Source: Euglena gracilis (lineage: Eukaryota > Euglenida > Euglenophyceae > Euglenales). From it: a DNA stretch of 64,000 nt. The position numbers and the translations under genes were made by a program. Location of the stretch: positions 19,950,642-20,014,641 of the forward strand of contig CP154954.1 in assembly GCA_039621445.1 (NCBI GenBank). The letters are read 5' to 3'. Below the pieces are notes generated by a model. That model was not told the DNA's origin, searched no databases, and saw only the letters and a program-made list of their open reading frames with translations. Within the stretch, counting starts at the first letter, position 1. Each line of letters opens with the position of its first letter. Of the stretch, positions 9,302 through 20,671 are shown piece after piece.

Positions 9302-11690
9302 GACCAGGACTGGACCCGGGTGACGGCGATGTACAACCACATCGCCCTCATCTTCGAGCGGGACCGGGAGCGGAGCACGAGCGTGGGCCGCTGGGGTGTG
9401 CCCGATGTGCGGCGGAGCGGCGCGAATTTGTTTTTGCCCGGGCAGTGTCGGAGGTGCAACGCAGGGGGTCCAACTGAGGGCACAAGACAAACATTAACTC
9501 AACCGAGTTCTTGTGACCCAGATTTTCAGCAATAAACTCCAAGAATAATTGTGTGGGATTTGAAATTTCGGCAATGTTCATAGCCGAAATGAAATTTGCC
9601 TTGGGATCCTACCACACTTCACCAATTGTCTCAACAAGAATTTCGGAGTTAAAAAGTGCATTGCCCATGGATTTGGCAGCCATGTTGGTTTTGGTTTAAA
9701 TCTGGTGCTTTTGGTGCTTCCATCTGATCGGCTGCCGCAGGAACCCACCCGACGTTCATGCAGCTGCTGTTGAAGCTCTGGGAGAGGTATGTTGCTGGTT
9801 TCTCACTTGTCCTTCCAGTCGGCAATTTATGGGTCGATGCCCACCCATGTTTTTTGCCTTGACTGGCTGTGTGGGTCGTTGCAGTGCCGTTGATTCTGCT
9901 CGCTTTTCGTTCTTGCGACGTTATTTGCCCCTGGAATTCTATTCGATTCTGTGCCCTCTGGGATGGCAGAATTGGCTGATTTGGCGACGCTTATGATCAC
10001 CCCAAAGCTCCCTTCCAGACCTGAGTTATCCAGCCAGCAAGGCTCTAAACTGGATGAATTTGCCAATCCCCCCAACTTTCAACACTGCCATTTCGCCAAG
10101 GTGAGTTCTTGGTTCCAAAATATGCCGAGGTGTGTGTTTGGGTTGAAAAAAAAATGTTGCAAAAGTATCTCGAAAATTTACCCCCAAATGGAGGTGTTTT
10201 GTAAAGCAGGGATCCAATCGCTCACAATTTTTCTCCCGCAAATGGGGTTGTGCTCAAGGTGATAATCCGCGGTTATCATTCCCTATCTGACCCAGGGGGG
10301 TCGAGCGCCAGGAGGGCGTCCTCCTTTTTCCGGGTGGTGAGGTTTCTCTTACCATAAGGAGATGAGAAAAGCGCAGCAAAGACCCCCTAAAAGTGTCTTA
10401 ATCTCCCCAAACATCCAGAGGGAAATGTGTTTCCATTGTTTTTTGTGCATTTTTCGGAACTTTCCAAAAAAAATGTTCATTTCTGCGCATTTATCGCATT
10501 TTTTTGCACTTTTTTTTCGATTTCTTTCAGCGCAATTTTTTTTTGCCATTTTGGCACATTTTTTTGTGATTTACCCAGTATTTCGCATTTTTGACCATTT
10601 TATAATTTTTTTCGATATTTTTTGAAACTGATATTTTCTTTATAATTCCATATAATTCCCGTAAATTTGGTGCCATTTTTTGCATGTTTTGGTGTAATTT
10701 TGCATGTTTTTTTATTTTTCTCCAGATTTTGCAAATTTTGCATATTTTTTGCGCTTTTTTTGCACACTTTGCGCTTTTTTTTTTTGCGGGGCTGGGCTAG
10801 CGCATCCACCCCCCCCCCCCTGAACCAGGGGTTTTTTTAGTCGTGGCCCCCCAGGGGGGGGGGTAGGGTGGGTGGGTCCGGCCGACCCCCCCCCCCGGGG
10901 GGGTCCGGTCCCCCGGAGGGGGGTGGGATATACTTTTCGGCGCCAAAGGCGCCGAAAGTGCTTTTTAGCACTTTTCGCGATTTTTCGACCATTTTTTGTG
11001 GGTCCCCCGGGGGGGCCCCCAGGGGGTGGGTGGGTGGGGGGACCCCCCCGGTGGGTGGGGGGACCCCCCCTCCCCCCCCCCGGTCTTAAAAAAACCCCTG
11101 CCCTGAACGTCCTGATTTTTTGAATTTTCGGGAAAATTTGCCATTTTTATGTGTTCAAACGATGTATCCTAATTTTTGAGACATATTCTTTTCACAGTGC
11201 ACGATCCTGGTTTTGGCGGCTTATTTTGGACCCTCCCACCAGAAAAAATTTTGGGCCAAAATTTTCAGTGAAAATCCCAAAAGGGTGATTTTCAGCAACT
11301 GACCCGAAAGGTCTAATTTCGGGGTGGGGTTTACAGGAGATCCCACAGGTTTCTTTTTTTCCCTTCTGAAGATGGACGTTTCGTTGTTGATATTGTTATT
11401 GCATAAAAGAAGGGTGCAAAGAAGAACATATTAAATGCAATGTTGTGAACCCGCGATGCTTGTTTTTTTTGCTTTCTTTTCTCCCGCACAGACTACGTTG
11501 GATGCTGGACCAAGGGGTCCTCACCCCCGAGTGCAAGCAAGCCAGTCGGCGGCTGTTCGACGCGGTGTGCTCCGCAACCCAGACCGAAAGGAACGCCCCG
11601 AGCGTGCGAGGCACTTTTGTGTTTATCCCGAGGAAGAAAGGGTCGAAGCCAGTGCAGCGCCTCCGCCAGACGGGACCCCAGCCAGTCCAG
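9302..11690 (+). CDS. Three spliced exons of an unrecognised protein
   Basis: Exon 1 (about 9,302-9,395) encodes DQDWTRVTAMYNHIALIF then ERDRERSTSVGRW and ends TGGG|GTGTGC. Exon 2 (9,741-9,786, 46 nt) lies between CTGCCGCAG and GAGAG|GTATG and encodes THPTFMQLLLKLWE. Exon 3 starts at 11,492 after CTCCCGCACAG and encodes LRWMLDQGVLTPECK, QASRRLFDAVCSATQ and later GTFVFIPRKKGSKPVQ. Both junctions join in frame (phase 1, then phase 2), giving ...GRWGTHPTFMQ... and ...KLWERLRWML.... The product is helical and basic; I do not recognise the family. The end of exon 3 near 11,690 is not determined. The MITE at 10,826-11,100 sits in the second intron. Confidence 0.6.
10826..11100. mobile_element. MITE, CAGGGGTTTTTTTA family, perfect 8-bp TSD
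   Basis: Starts CAGGGGTTTTTTTAGTCG and ends with CTTAAAAAAACCCCTG. CCCTGAAC is duplicated exactly at 10,818-10,825 and 11,101-11,108. The 275-bp interior is poly-G/poly-C with a short GGCGCCAAAGGCGCC palindrome. It lies inside a conventional intron of the unrecognised gene. Same family as 12,368-12,617. Confidence 0.9.
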
Positions 11691-11754
11691 CCAGCTAGTT
11701 GCGTTTTTCAAGCCCTGGACGCCCTCCGTTTCCCACAGACATATTTCACCAGGC

Positions 11755-11787
11755 ACCATCCAGCCGCCCTAAGAACGGCTGGATGGT
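11755..11787. other. Hairpin-forming inverted repeat
   Basis: ACCATCCAGCCG at 11,755-11,766 faces CGGCTGGATGGT at 11,776-11,787 across a 9-base loop, shortly after the last clear coding sequence of the exon at 11.5-11.7 kb. Confidence 0.8.
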
Positions 11788-12367
11788 AACAGGTTTTCCG
11801 CTTTGGAGGGTACCTAATTGGACCAACTTTGGGTGAAAAAGGGGTAAATTTGAATGCCCAGCTCAAATTCCTGAGCTGAAAATCAATTTCTGGCATAATT
11901 TGCCGGTTTTGGGACTTCGTTTGATTTTCCCTTGCCCAGTCCGACCCGGGTTCAGCCCAGGTTTAACTAGGGGGACCCCACCCCGGAGGGAAGGGGTCAG
12001 CCACCGCCTGTTTCCAATCAGCCCGAACGTTCTGGCTTCTGACCTCCCCCCGGGGTTGTCAAGCGACGCCCTAGTCGGAACTTCTTCTTTACGTGGTCGG
12101 AAGAATGAAAATTGATTGTAGGAAGGATTTATGAAAGCATTTTTTTTGTGAATTGATGATGGAGATTTGCGCAGGATATTGCTGACGGTAGAAAAGCAAC
12201 ACCCAAAGCGATACCGTCCTTGAAGGTGCAAAAGCACCGGAACCGGTGAAAAAAGTCCTTTGGGAATTTGTTTCGAAACCGCAGTTCCAGTCCCAACATG
12301 CTAATCCAGGTTTTCTTGGTGGTCGTTGTCTTATTTTTGGGTGGTCTCTTTCCGAGGGATATTGGAT

Positions 12368-12617
12368 CAGGGGTTTTTTTCTTAGTCGTAGACCCCCCGG
12401 GGGGAGGGGGGGGTAGGGTGGTCTGGCCGAGCGTCCCCCCAGGGGGACGAAGGCGCCGAAAATTTTTGAAAAAGGTGCTATTTTTGGCATTCTCGCAATT
12501 TTTGGCCATTTTCGGGGAAATTGAGTGGGTCCCCTGGGACCCCCCCCCCTGGGGGCCCCCAGGGGGTGGGTGGGTGGGAGGACCCCCCCCCTCCCCCCGG
12601 TCTTGAAAAAAACCCTG
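12368..12617. mobile_element. MITE, CAGGGGTTTTTTTNTTAG family
   Basis: Left end CAGGGGTTTTTTTCTTAG, right end CTTGAAAAAAACCCTG. Flanks TATTGGAT (12,360-12,367) and GATTGGAT (12,618-12,625) match at 7 of 8 bases. Internal poly-C/G and 'AGGCGCCGAAAATTTTTG' resemble the copy at 10,826-11,100. Confidence 0.85.
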
Positions 12618-12713
12618 GATTGGATTCAAGCATTGTGGGTTCAAGAATTGTGGGCCTGCGTTACTTATTATTATTTTGAGCCGATGGAGTACCTCTCAAC
12701 CCCCCCTCCCCAG

Positions 12714-12800
12714 GTCAACCTGGAGCTGACGTTCAAGCAGACCAGCAAGATCCCTAAGTGGGGCAGCTTGGCACAGCACGGAGATTGCAGCCGGTTTTAA
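12714..12800 (+). CDS. Candidate exon, unrecognised
   Basis: Follows the 3' splice site CCTCCCCAG and reads VNLELTFKQTSKIPKWG, SLAQHGDCSRF and stop (TAA at 12,798). Codon composition looks coding and the other two frames close quickly. It may be the terminal exon of the gene with exons at 9.3-11.7 kb, but the upstream donor could not be fixed, and a later donor-like GTGAGT at 12,821 leaves open that the stop is bypassed. Confidence 0.4.
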   Translation, partial: VNLELTFKQTSKIPKWGSLAQHGDCSRF

Positions 12801-13504
12801 GGAAGTCCGCACCTTGAGAGGGTGAGTGCTTTGGGGGGCAGTGGGCACCCCCGGGGGTCGGGTTTTGGGATGAGTGGGGAACACACCTTTCGGTGCCAAA
12901 GGCACTGGGGGGCCAAAAAATGGCCATTTTCAAGAAAAATTGTGCTTGACAGGCAGGCACCGGGACCCAAAACCGACCCCCCTTTCAGGGGTGTGCTTGC
13001 TGCGGGCCTGCACCCATATGGGGTGGGTAACAAGAATCCTGAATGGGGAGATGTCAGGGCATACCCAAAAAAAAAGACGAAACAGGCAAAAATGCCTTTG
13101 ACACATCAAAGGATGTGTCAAACCTTATTCAGTTGCAAGCAGAATATGGATTAAGACCGGCTGGCATAGTGGGACAAAATTTTTGAAGAAAAATATTGCT
13201 TGCCGTTTTTTTGCTGCTTTCGACAGCTTTTGGCCCTTTTTTGCTGCTTTTGACTTCTTTTGGGCACTTTTTGCTGCTTTCATTTTCAAAAATAGGGGAA
13301 ATGGGGTAAAAAAATGGCCAGAAAATGGTCCAAAGGTGGCCAAAAGTTGCTAAAATTGCCGAAAGTGGGCAAAAGTCAATTGAAAAATGATAAAAATGGC
13401 CAAAAAGCAATCAAAAGCAAAATGTGGCCTTCTTCCATTTGGTGGCATTTTTTGGCCATTTTTGGCCAAAAATGTCCAAAACTGGCCTTAAAGTGCGTGC
13501 CAAA

Positions 13505-14532
13505 CGGTAGACTGGGGGGGGGGGTAGTGGGTAGTCGGCCGACTAGTCGGCCGACTACCCAATTGGTCGGCCGACTAGTCGGCCGACTAATTGGTCGGCC
13601 GACCAGTCGGCGGACCAATTGGGTAGTCAACAGACTAGTCGGCCGACTACCCACTCTAATGTACTAACGGGTCAAAACCGCCGACTTTTAAGCCCCCCCC
13701 CTGGGAAGAAAATTTTGTCTAAATCACCTCAACACCGGTAAAAACCCACCCAAATGGCTCCAGAACCCCCCAATCGGGGGTGAATATGCAAAAAAATTGG
13801 GGGAAAATGTCCATTTTGGGCCACTTTTGACAAAAGAACACCTCTCCCCATTGGATTTTCAATATAAGTCAAAATTTGCACAAAAAAAGGTCTTATCCCT
13901 CCAAGTCTATTGCCAACATAGAAGGGATTTTGTTATTTGAGGGGGGGGGGCGGGGGGGGGGGGGGCGGCCCCACCCCGCCTATGTCAAAGTGAGCCACAA
14001 AAACGACTTAGCCCCGAGTATGTTGCCAACACAGAAGGAATTTTGTTATTTGAGGCTCGGATTGGGGTGGAGGGGGGAGTTTTCTGCCTCTCGTGATGCA
14101 GAATGCTTGCATTTCTAAAGGATTTTCATGTAATCCCTGTTTCATCATTGGTTTTTTACCCCTCCGGACCCCCATCAAGGGCCCACCGACCCCCCACTGA
14201 CCAAAGATTTCCATCTGGGGGTGTTTATTTAGGCGTAAGACACTTATTTGGACCCATCCGGACCATTTCCGGGTGATTTGGGCCCGCCACAGACCATTTT
14301 TATGACCGCCGACTAGCCACCGACTAGTTTGCATTGGATTTTCTTCATTGGGGGGGGGGGGCTTAAAAGTCGGCGGTTTGGACCTGTTAGTACATTAGAG
14401 TGGGTAGTCGGCGGACTAGTCGGCCGACTACCCACTACCCCCCCCCCCCGTCTCGCCGATTAGCTACCGACGACCAGGCCTAGTCGGCCGACTAGTCGGC
14501 CGACTACCCACTACCCCCCCCCCAGTCTACCG
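13505..14532. mobile_element. TIR element with palindromic GTCGGCCGAC repeats
   Basis: Starts CGGTAGACTGGGGGG and ends with the reverse complement CAGTCTACCG. Next to each end lie repeats of the palindrome AGTCGGCCGACT, and further in a second pair of inverted arms: TAATGTACTAACGGGTC / CGCCGACTTTTAAGCC on the left (13,650-13,700) facing GGCTTAAAAGTCGGCG / TTAGTACATTAGAG on the right (14,357-14,402). The core has no recognised gene. CTTAAAGTG occurs in both flanks but not directly adjacent, so a target duplication is uncertain. Confidence 0.7.
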
Positions 14533-14557
14533 CCTTGCGCCCTTAAAGTGGGCATAC

Positions 14558-14915
14558 GTGGGCAAAAATGGTGAGAATTGGCAAAAGCAGCTAAAAGCAA
14601 AAGCAGCAAAAGCAGCTAAAAAGGCAGACGAAAGAAGCAAAAAAGTTGGCAAAATTGGTCAAAAAGTTTGGCGAAATTGGCCTACAATGGGCAAAGGTGG
14701 ACAAAAAAAAACGGCCAAAAGTGGCCTCAAAGTGGCCAAAGAGCAGCAGAAGCACTCCAGTGGGCAAAGGTGTCCAAATTGGGCAAAAGTGGGCAAAGTT
14801 GCCCAAAAGTAACCAAAAGTGACCAAAACGCAACTAAAGCAGCCAAAAGTGGACAAAAACAGCTAATAGCAGCCAGAAGTGGGCAAAAAGTGGCGAAAGA
14901 ATTTCGCTTAAAGTT
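14558..14915 (+). repeat. Degenerate AAAGTGGSCAAA repeat tract
   Basis: Dozens of imperfect copies of GGCAAAAGTGG/GGCCAAAAGTGG. A similar but reversed tract (TTTTTGGCCATTTT) lies at 13,200-13,490 on the other side of the TIR element, so the element sits within this repeat. Confidence 0.6.
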
Positions 14916-15583
14916 GGGGTGACTGGGATTTCTATTGTCGTGATTGGGCGTTGGTTGCTTAAGCACTGGCCGACCCCCCAGGGGGGTGACTGACTGGTTT
15001 TTTCAGAGTGACTGACTGGTTTTGCCCCCGGGGTGTCAGCCAGGGGTGGGCAAAAGTGGCTTCAGTGACCCCGGCGCTTTTGGCGCCGGGGAATTTTTTT
15101 GGCCTAAAATGGCCTAAAGTGACTGGAGTGGCCGGTTTTCCTGAGAAGCCGACTCCCCCGGGGGGGGGGGGGGCAGTGATTAACGGTTTCCCCAAAAAAA
15201 GTGATTGACTGGTTTTTCGAAGAGTGGAGTGACCCCCCCGGGTCGGTAAAAAATTGTATGCTGGGTGTGACTGGGCGTAATCGGGTGTGACTGGGTCTAG
15301 GACTCTGGATGACCATAGGTGCTTGTTTCACTCCCCCCCCCCAAACGCAGACTCCGAAACTCCGTGCTGCGGCGGACTTGATGGCGACGTCCACCGCCTA
15401 GCTGCGGAGCACCGGACCGTGGGATCGTCTCGCTGGGGTGGCCCCCCAGCCGCTGACCAGCCCGTTGCTCTCCGCCCCCACGCCGGACAACCTCCGACAC
15501 AGCCCCTCGACCCGCCCAGCCTTTCCCGGTCTCGACCACTGTTTTGTCCTCGCCCACTGCGTTCCGCGTGTTCCCACCCGCAG

Positions 15584-15808
15584 GCGCCTGGTATTGTCTG
15601 TCACCGACCGCACCAACCCCTGCCTCCCGCTGGCTGCTCACTGTCCCAAGGTGCAGCAAGTATGGCCGTGGAACGTCTTTCTCGCCGTTATGAACCTGCA
15701 ACTCAACCCCCTGCACCCGGACCCAACCACCTGGAGTTGGTTTGTGCGCTATTTTTTGATCGAACTCGAGTGGTCCCAAAGGAACCTCGCAGCGACCAAC
15801 TTCGGCAA
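15584..15808 (+). CDS. Candidate exon, unrecognised
   Basis: After the 3' splice site TTCCCACCCGCAG. The frame starting at 15,585 encodes RLVLSVTDRTNPCLPLAA, then WPWNVFLAVMNLQLNPLH, then TTWSWFVRYFLIELEW and RNLAATNFGK, before an AAA|GTCTTC donor-like site. It is tryptophan-rich and helical. A second frame is also open here, but this one reads more like a protein. I do not recognise the family; it could be a later exon of the gene at 9.3-11.7 kb or a separate gene. Confidence 0.4.
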
Positions 15809-15809
15809 A

Positions 15810-18800
15810 GTCTTCTTACCTTGGAAATATTGGAGATTGGCTGAGTGCTCTAAAATTGTGGTTTTACTGTCTCAGAGATTTAGAACTTCGTATTCCGATT
15901 CCAGGTTGAAGGCAATTAAGAAGCATTTAACGTGTCAAGGCAGGGGGGGATTTATATCCTCAATTCTCCCACAATTTCCGCAATTTTCTGCAAATTTTTG
16001 GTATTTTACCCCCCTTTCTGCATTTTTTACGCGAAATTTTAAATTGGAGCAGGGGGAAAATATGCAAGTCGCATACTTTGCATATTTTTTTCATATCCAA
16101 AATCTCGAAAATTTGCATAATTTGCATTTTTTTTGCATAATGGAAAATTTGTGAAAAGTCACATTTTTGCAGTTTTTTTCATAATTTGCCTTTCCGATTT
16201 TTGGGGGCATTTGCACAGGCAAATTTCTCCCACTTTTAGACAACTGGAAGTTGCATACCTCACGTTTTTGGACGAGTAGTTGTATAATGAAATATAACTA
16301 GGTGAACCAGCCACTTCACTTTTGCATTTTTTTCCGTTACGTATTCTGAGGAGCCTTGTTGCATATTCCCCAGCAAATTTCAGGGAAAAAAACACAAAAA
16401 AAATCGCCAAAATTGGCGGCTTTGCCAAAATTTTGCCAATGTTGGGAGAAAACACAAACAGATGCGAAAAAGCACTTGTTTTCCTCCTTGCCTGGTGAAC
16501 CATTTGTGGAATGGCCAGAACTCATTGCACCTTTATAATAATAATATAATAATTTCGATTTTATTATATTCGAAATTATTTCTAAGTCGCATTCGGACTT
16601 GATTCTTCCTGAGGTTTTTTGTCCAATTTTTGTCATTTTTTTAAACAAAATCCCCAAAGTTACATAAAGAACAAAGTTGCATGTTTTTGGACTATTTTGC
16701 TTTTGGAAAGAAATGTGAATGACAGCACAAAACACACACCGTTGCAAAATAATCAAGCAGGCGAAATTTTTCCAAGCACTTCCAGCTGAAATGTGTACGT
16801 TCCCAATAAATTTTTCCGCAATTTTTTTCCCTAGGGCGTCCAATATCACCCCCCCCCAGTCAAGACTTTGGTAGGGTACCATGTCAGCTGATGAAGATTC
16901 CTTCGGAAAAAGGAAAATTTTGGCAAAACAGGAATAGGTGCCCCTGGAAAAACGGGAATAGACAGTGGGGGTGCCGACCCCCCCCCCCCCCACCGAGAAC
17001 ACAGCAAACCATGGGTTTCCCGGGGATCCCATTCAGCCTTGTTCGGCCGATCACCACTAATCTCCCCCCCCCTTCAAACTCTACGGATTGGTTTGTGCAA
17101 CCTAGACAAGCCCCACAGTGAACATTCACCGCCGATCCTGATTTCATCCTCAGGTGTTGTATCATTATCAGGTGTGTTCTCCCCCCAAGGCTTTCTGGCC
17201 CAGAAACGAAAGACAACGTTGGGAAGGACATGGGGGGGGAGGGGGCTCTTCCCGTGCCGACGTCTTTCCGATCAGGGTTTGCGGTGGCGGCGACCCGCGA
17301 TGCTGGCGGAGCGATGCCCGAGACCGCCGCTGCGCTGAGCCGACCGCGCCATGCTTGCCGCGACCCCCGCATTGCGTCCCCCTCTCTGCCCAGGGGTCGG
17401 CGTGTGCCCGTTCCTGCGAACATTTGAGGGGTAAAACGAGTGGTGTTAATGCGGGGCCTCGTGCTACCAGTAACAGGAAAGATAACCAATAGATATGTCA
17501 AAATCTTCGTCCCAAAACCAATCAAACTCAGTCCAAAGAGCGTCCGATTTGTGATGATCGCCAACGTTACAAGGAAACAGGACTGCGGGAAATTGTTTAT
17601 TGCTTTTTTTTGTGAAGCTTTGACCGCGAAGATTTGGGCCATAAGCACCTCCTCCCCACTTGTGAAATACCCAGTCCCGAATGCCCACGACCCAGCCAAC
17701 AGCCACACTCGGCTAATAGTATCTCAGCTGCTGCGGTGCGGGGCTGCCATTTGTTGTATTTCCGTGACATTTGGGTGGTCCAATTGTCGTGGCCGATTCC
17801 TGGCCCCCTCCCGGAACACACCTTTCGCCGGCCCTTCCCCAGCGTCGCTCCCCCGGCGCCTCCCGCCACCGCTGCCCACCGTCTTTGGTGTGCCTGCCGC
17901 TGGCTTTGAAAGGAGTGCACTCTGTTTCCGCGGGTGCTCTTCCGCTGTGTGAAGGCCCGCAGCATGGGGATGGCCTGTTTTCCCGTCCCCAAATGTGCCA
18001 CGGTGTGCTGTTTGCAGACGCCATTTCTGCTCAGGAGGCGATGTCGTCACCCGCAGCCCTCTTTTGCCCTTTGCTGCGCTTGAAGTTGCCGCTTTCTTGC
18101 TCGCCGCCAGCTTCTTGACGTTCGCAAGACGGCTCTTTCCCCGGCGTCGGGTATGGGCGTCCAACACAAACCATCATCCAATCGGTGCATATACTGCCTC
18201 GCAAAACGAAGACTGGAAGACTGGATCCAACCCCCCCCCCCCCAGAGATCGCAGGCTGTGTGTTGGCACATCCATCTCTCCATTGGATCAACAGCGTGGC
18301 TTCAGCGTCCTTTGCTGGGAGCAAGGCTTGTCGAGTTTTGCATTAATGCATCCTGTCTTCCTGTGCCCATTCAACACCGGAAACACGTTGTGTAAACCTG
18401 ATCACAACCAAACATCCCAGACTTCCAGATATCATTTACCGGACATCATTTGTCTCTTCAGATGCTGTCTTTGATCACTCAACCCGTTGAAGGATTCCCC
18501 AACACTGACATGCGATTTGCAGTCTTTCAGGTCCCTTTTGTTGCCAATATCTGGCAAGCTTAACCAGCCAATGTCGGAGGAAACCGTTCAGGGGTGGTTA
18601 GTTCCAGGTTCATTTTTATCGCAATCACCAATGCTGAAGACTCCAAAGCAGAGCAGACGCTCATGGACCAATGCGTTGCACATTCAAACCACTATCTGTC
18701 CCAAACCATTACCTGTGCTTTAATATGCCACACTCATCTGAAAGGCCTGTGGCTGGGATTCGGGCCACTGCGGTTGCACAGACAGTTTGCATGGTTCTCC

Positions 18801-19582
18801 GGCAGCAATGTGTGACGCATTCTATATGCACTGTTTCTGTCTTGTTCGGGTCTCCTAACCTTCTTCGCTTCATTCTTTGAGATATTTTTCCACAAAAAAT
18901 ATCCTTCAAAAATCAATTCCAACGGCAGAAGGTGCCAAAGGAAATTTTGGCACCACTGGAAAATGAGAAAAGCTGACAAAGGGGGACCAAACCAACGCTT
19001 CCCGCATGCCCTTTTGGCCCTGGTTATTTAGGGCTTTTTCGAAGATTTTCGAGTATTTTTTTTAAAAAAAAATACGGCTGCTTCGCTTCCCCTTCCCCTT
19101 TCCAAGGATGAAGGCTTTTAAGGCATTTTTTTAGGTTTTTTGAAGACTTTTTAAGGTTTTAAAATTTGAAGGGTTTTCAGCTGTTTTTTTTGTTCTTTTT
19201 TTTGAAACGTGCAATGATTGTGCTTGCGTGTTTTTTTAAAAGAAAAATGTAAACCCAGTTCAAGACATCCACAGTGTTCGTGAAATGTTGTTGCATAATG
19301 GAGATTTTTTTTCGCAGACATGAATTTTTTTGATCTTTATCAACGTAAATGTGTACAGTCCGACATGGTGAAAAAATATATCGTCATGCTTTTCTTAAAG
19401 GCAATTTAAGTCATTTCATTTTTCAAGGCTTTGGAGCCTTGAAGAGGTGTAGGGCCTAAATTTCTCCCTCGACAGTCTGCGTACTTCTTTTCCAGGATGG
19501 CCGCACCCCCGGGGGTGTTGTAAGCAGGTGGAGGGGGGGGGCGTTTTCATCAACCCCCAGAGGCCTCCCCAAAACCCTGCGG
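15810..19582. other. No supported gene
   Basis: T-rich and homopolymer-rich sequence to 17.1 kb. At 17.28-17.43 and 17.75-18.12 kb there are GC-rich stretches with open frames on both strands and one splice-like TTTCCGATCAG (ending 17,277), but no frame stands out and no protein was recognised. 18.5-19.5 kb is AT-rich without coding character. Confidence 0.4.
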
Positions 19583-19820
19583 CAGGGTTGGATATAAGGA
19601 CTGAAGGAGGGTGTGTGGAATTTAGGCGGCCCCACCCCTCCCCCCTCCTCCATCTCTTGAAACCTTGGGGTAGAATGCCCCGCCAAAAAAAGATCAAATT
19701 TTCTTTTCCGGCACTTCGTGCCAAAAACATTTGGGAATTTCGACATTTTTTTTACCCCCCTGTCCCGCTTGGCCCGGGGGGCGGGGGGGTCGACCCCCTC
19801 ACCTGCCATATCGAACCCTG
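19583..19820. mobile_element. MITE, CAGGGTTSGATATAAGGA family
   Basis: Left end CAGGGTTGGATATAAGGA, right end CCATATCGAACCCTG. The 8-base flanks CCCTGCGG and AGCTGCAG agree at 5 positions, so this insertion is older. Interior G/C-rich, non-coding. Confidence 0.75.
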
Positions 19821-20029
19821 AGCTGCAGACAGAAGCCAGCCATCTCCGAATGGCGGTGCTGTGCCTGAGGGGCGGGAAGTCTTGCTGGCGCACGAAACTG
19901 AGTGGTCCGGTGGTCCAGTGGTCCTCTCGGCTCGGGTTGACCCAGGCCAATTTCCCTTTTAAGACAGACTCCAATTTTTGGACACCCGGCGCTGGGCGGT
20001 GTGCTATCCCCCCATCAGTCAATCATTTA

Positions 20030-20370
20030 GTCACTGGCCGACCCCCCCCCCCGGGGGGGGTGGGTGACTGGTTTTTCCAGAGTGACTGACTGGTTTTTGG
20101 TCCGGACCCCCTCCCTCCCCCTGGGGGGGGGGGGGGGGGTCCGGGGGGGGGGGGGGGCAAAAAACCGCCAAAATGACCCGGCGCCGAAGGCACCGGAAAT
20201 TTTTATTTGTCCTTTACATGTTTTGGGTCAAAATTCCCTTTGGATTGCAGAGTGGCCGACCCCCCAGGGGGGGGGGTTGACTGACTGGTTTCACAAAAAA
20301 AAGTGACTGACTGGTTTTTCAAAAGTGGAGTGACCCCCCTCCCCCCGGGGGTCGATAAAAAAGGTATGCC
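20030..20370. repeat. Dispersed element with GTGACTGACTGGTTTTT motifs
   Basis: Contains CACTGGCCGACCCCCC near the left edge and several copies of GTGACTGACTGGTTTTT, with poly-C/G and a GGCGCCGAAGGCACC core. The same phrases occur at 14,963-15,260, in a shorter form at 34,970-35,060, and the end phrase at 39,613-39,650. Boundaries and class are uncertain. Confidence 0.5.
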
Positions 20371-20671
20371 CCCCACCCATCCCCGCCCTTCAGGTCTCAA
20401 CATCGACTGCAGCGCCTGAGGGGTTTCTGTCAGATCCCCACCGTGAGGTTGGAGGGCATCCGTGGCTGCGCCAAACCGGAGGGGCCGAAGCGCTGAGGCG
20501 ACCTGAGGGCAATCCGTTGCCTCAGCCGGATGAGTTTGGACTGCGAAAGGTATTGACTCCACTGAACTGAGCTGCTTTTTTTTTGTGAGCTTGCTGCACA
20601 CCTCGGTTTTCTTTCGGTTCAGTGGTGTATCGTTTAATTGTGCTGGGGTTCAGAGTGTGTCGCATTGCCAG

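Noticed and set aside
13505-13670. CRISPR-like spaced repeats
   Set aside because: The repeats are contiguous palindromes within a TIR element, in a eukaryotic context, without unique spacers.
15330-15580. Pro/Arg-rich open frame before the exon at 15,584
   Set aside because: Several frames are open in this GC-rich stretch and none resembles a protein; not called.
17990-18120. Zinc-finger-like CAVCRRHFC and a Lys/Ala-rich minus-strand frame
   Set aside because: Single cysteine pairs, no second half of a finger, no splice context; frames open on both strands because of GC content.
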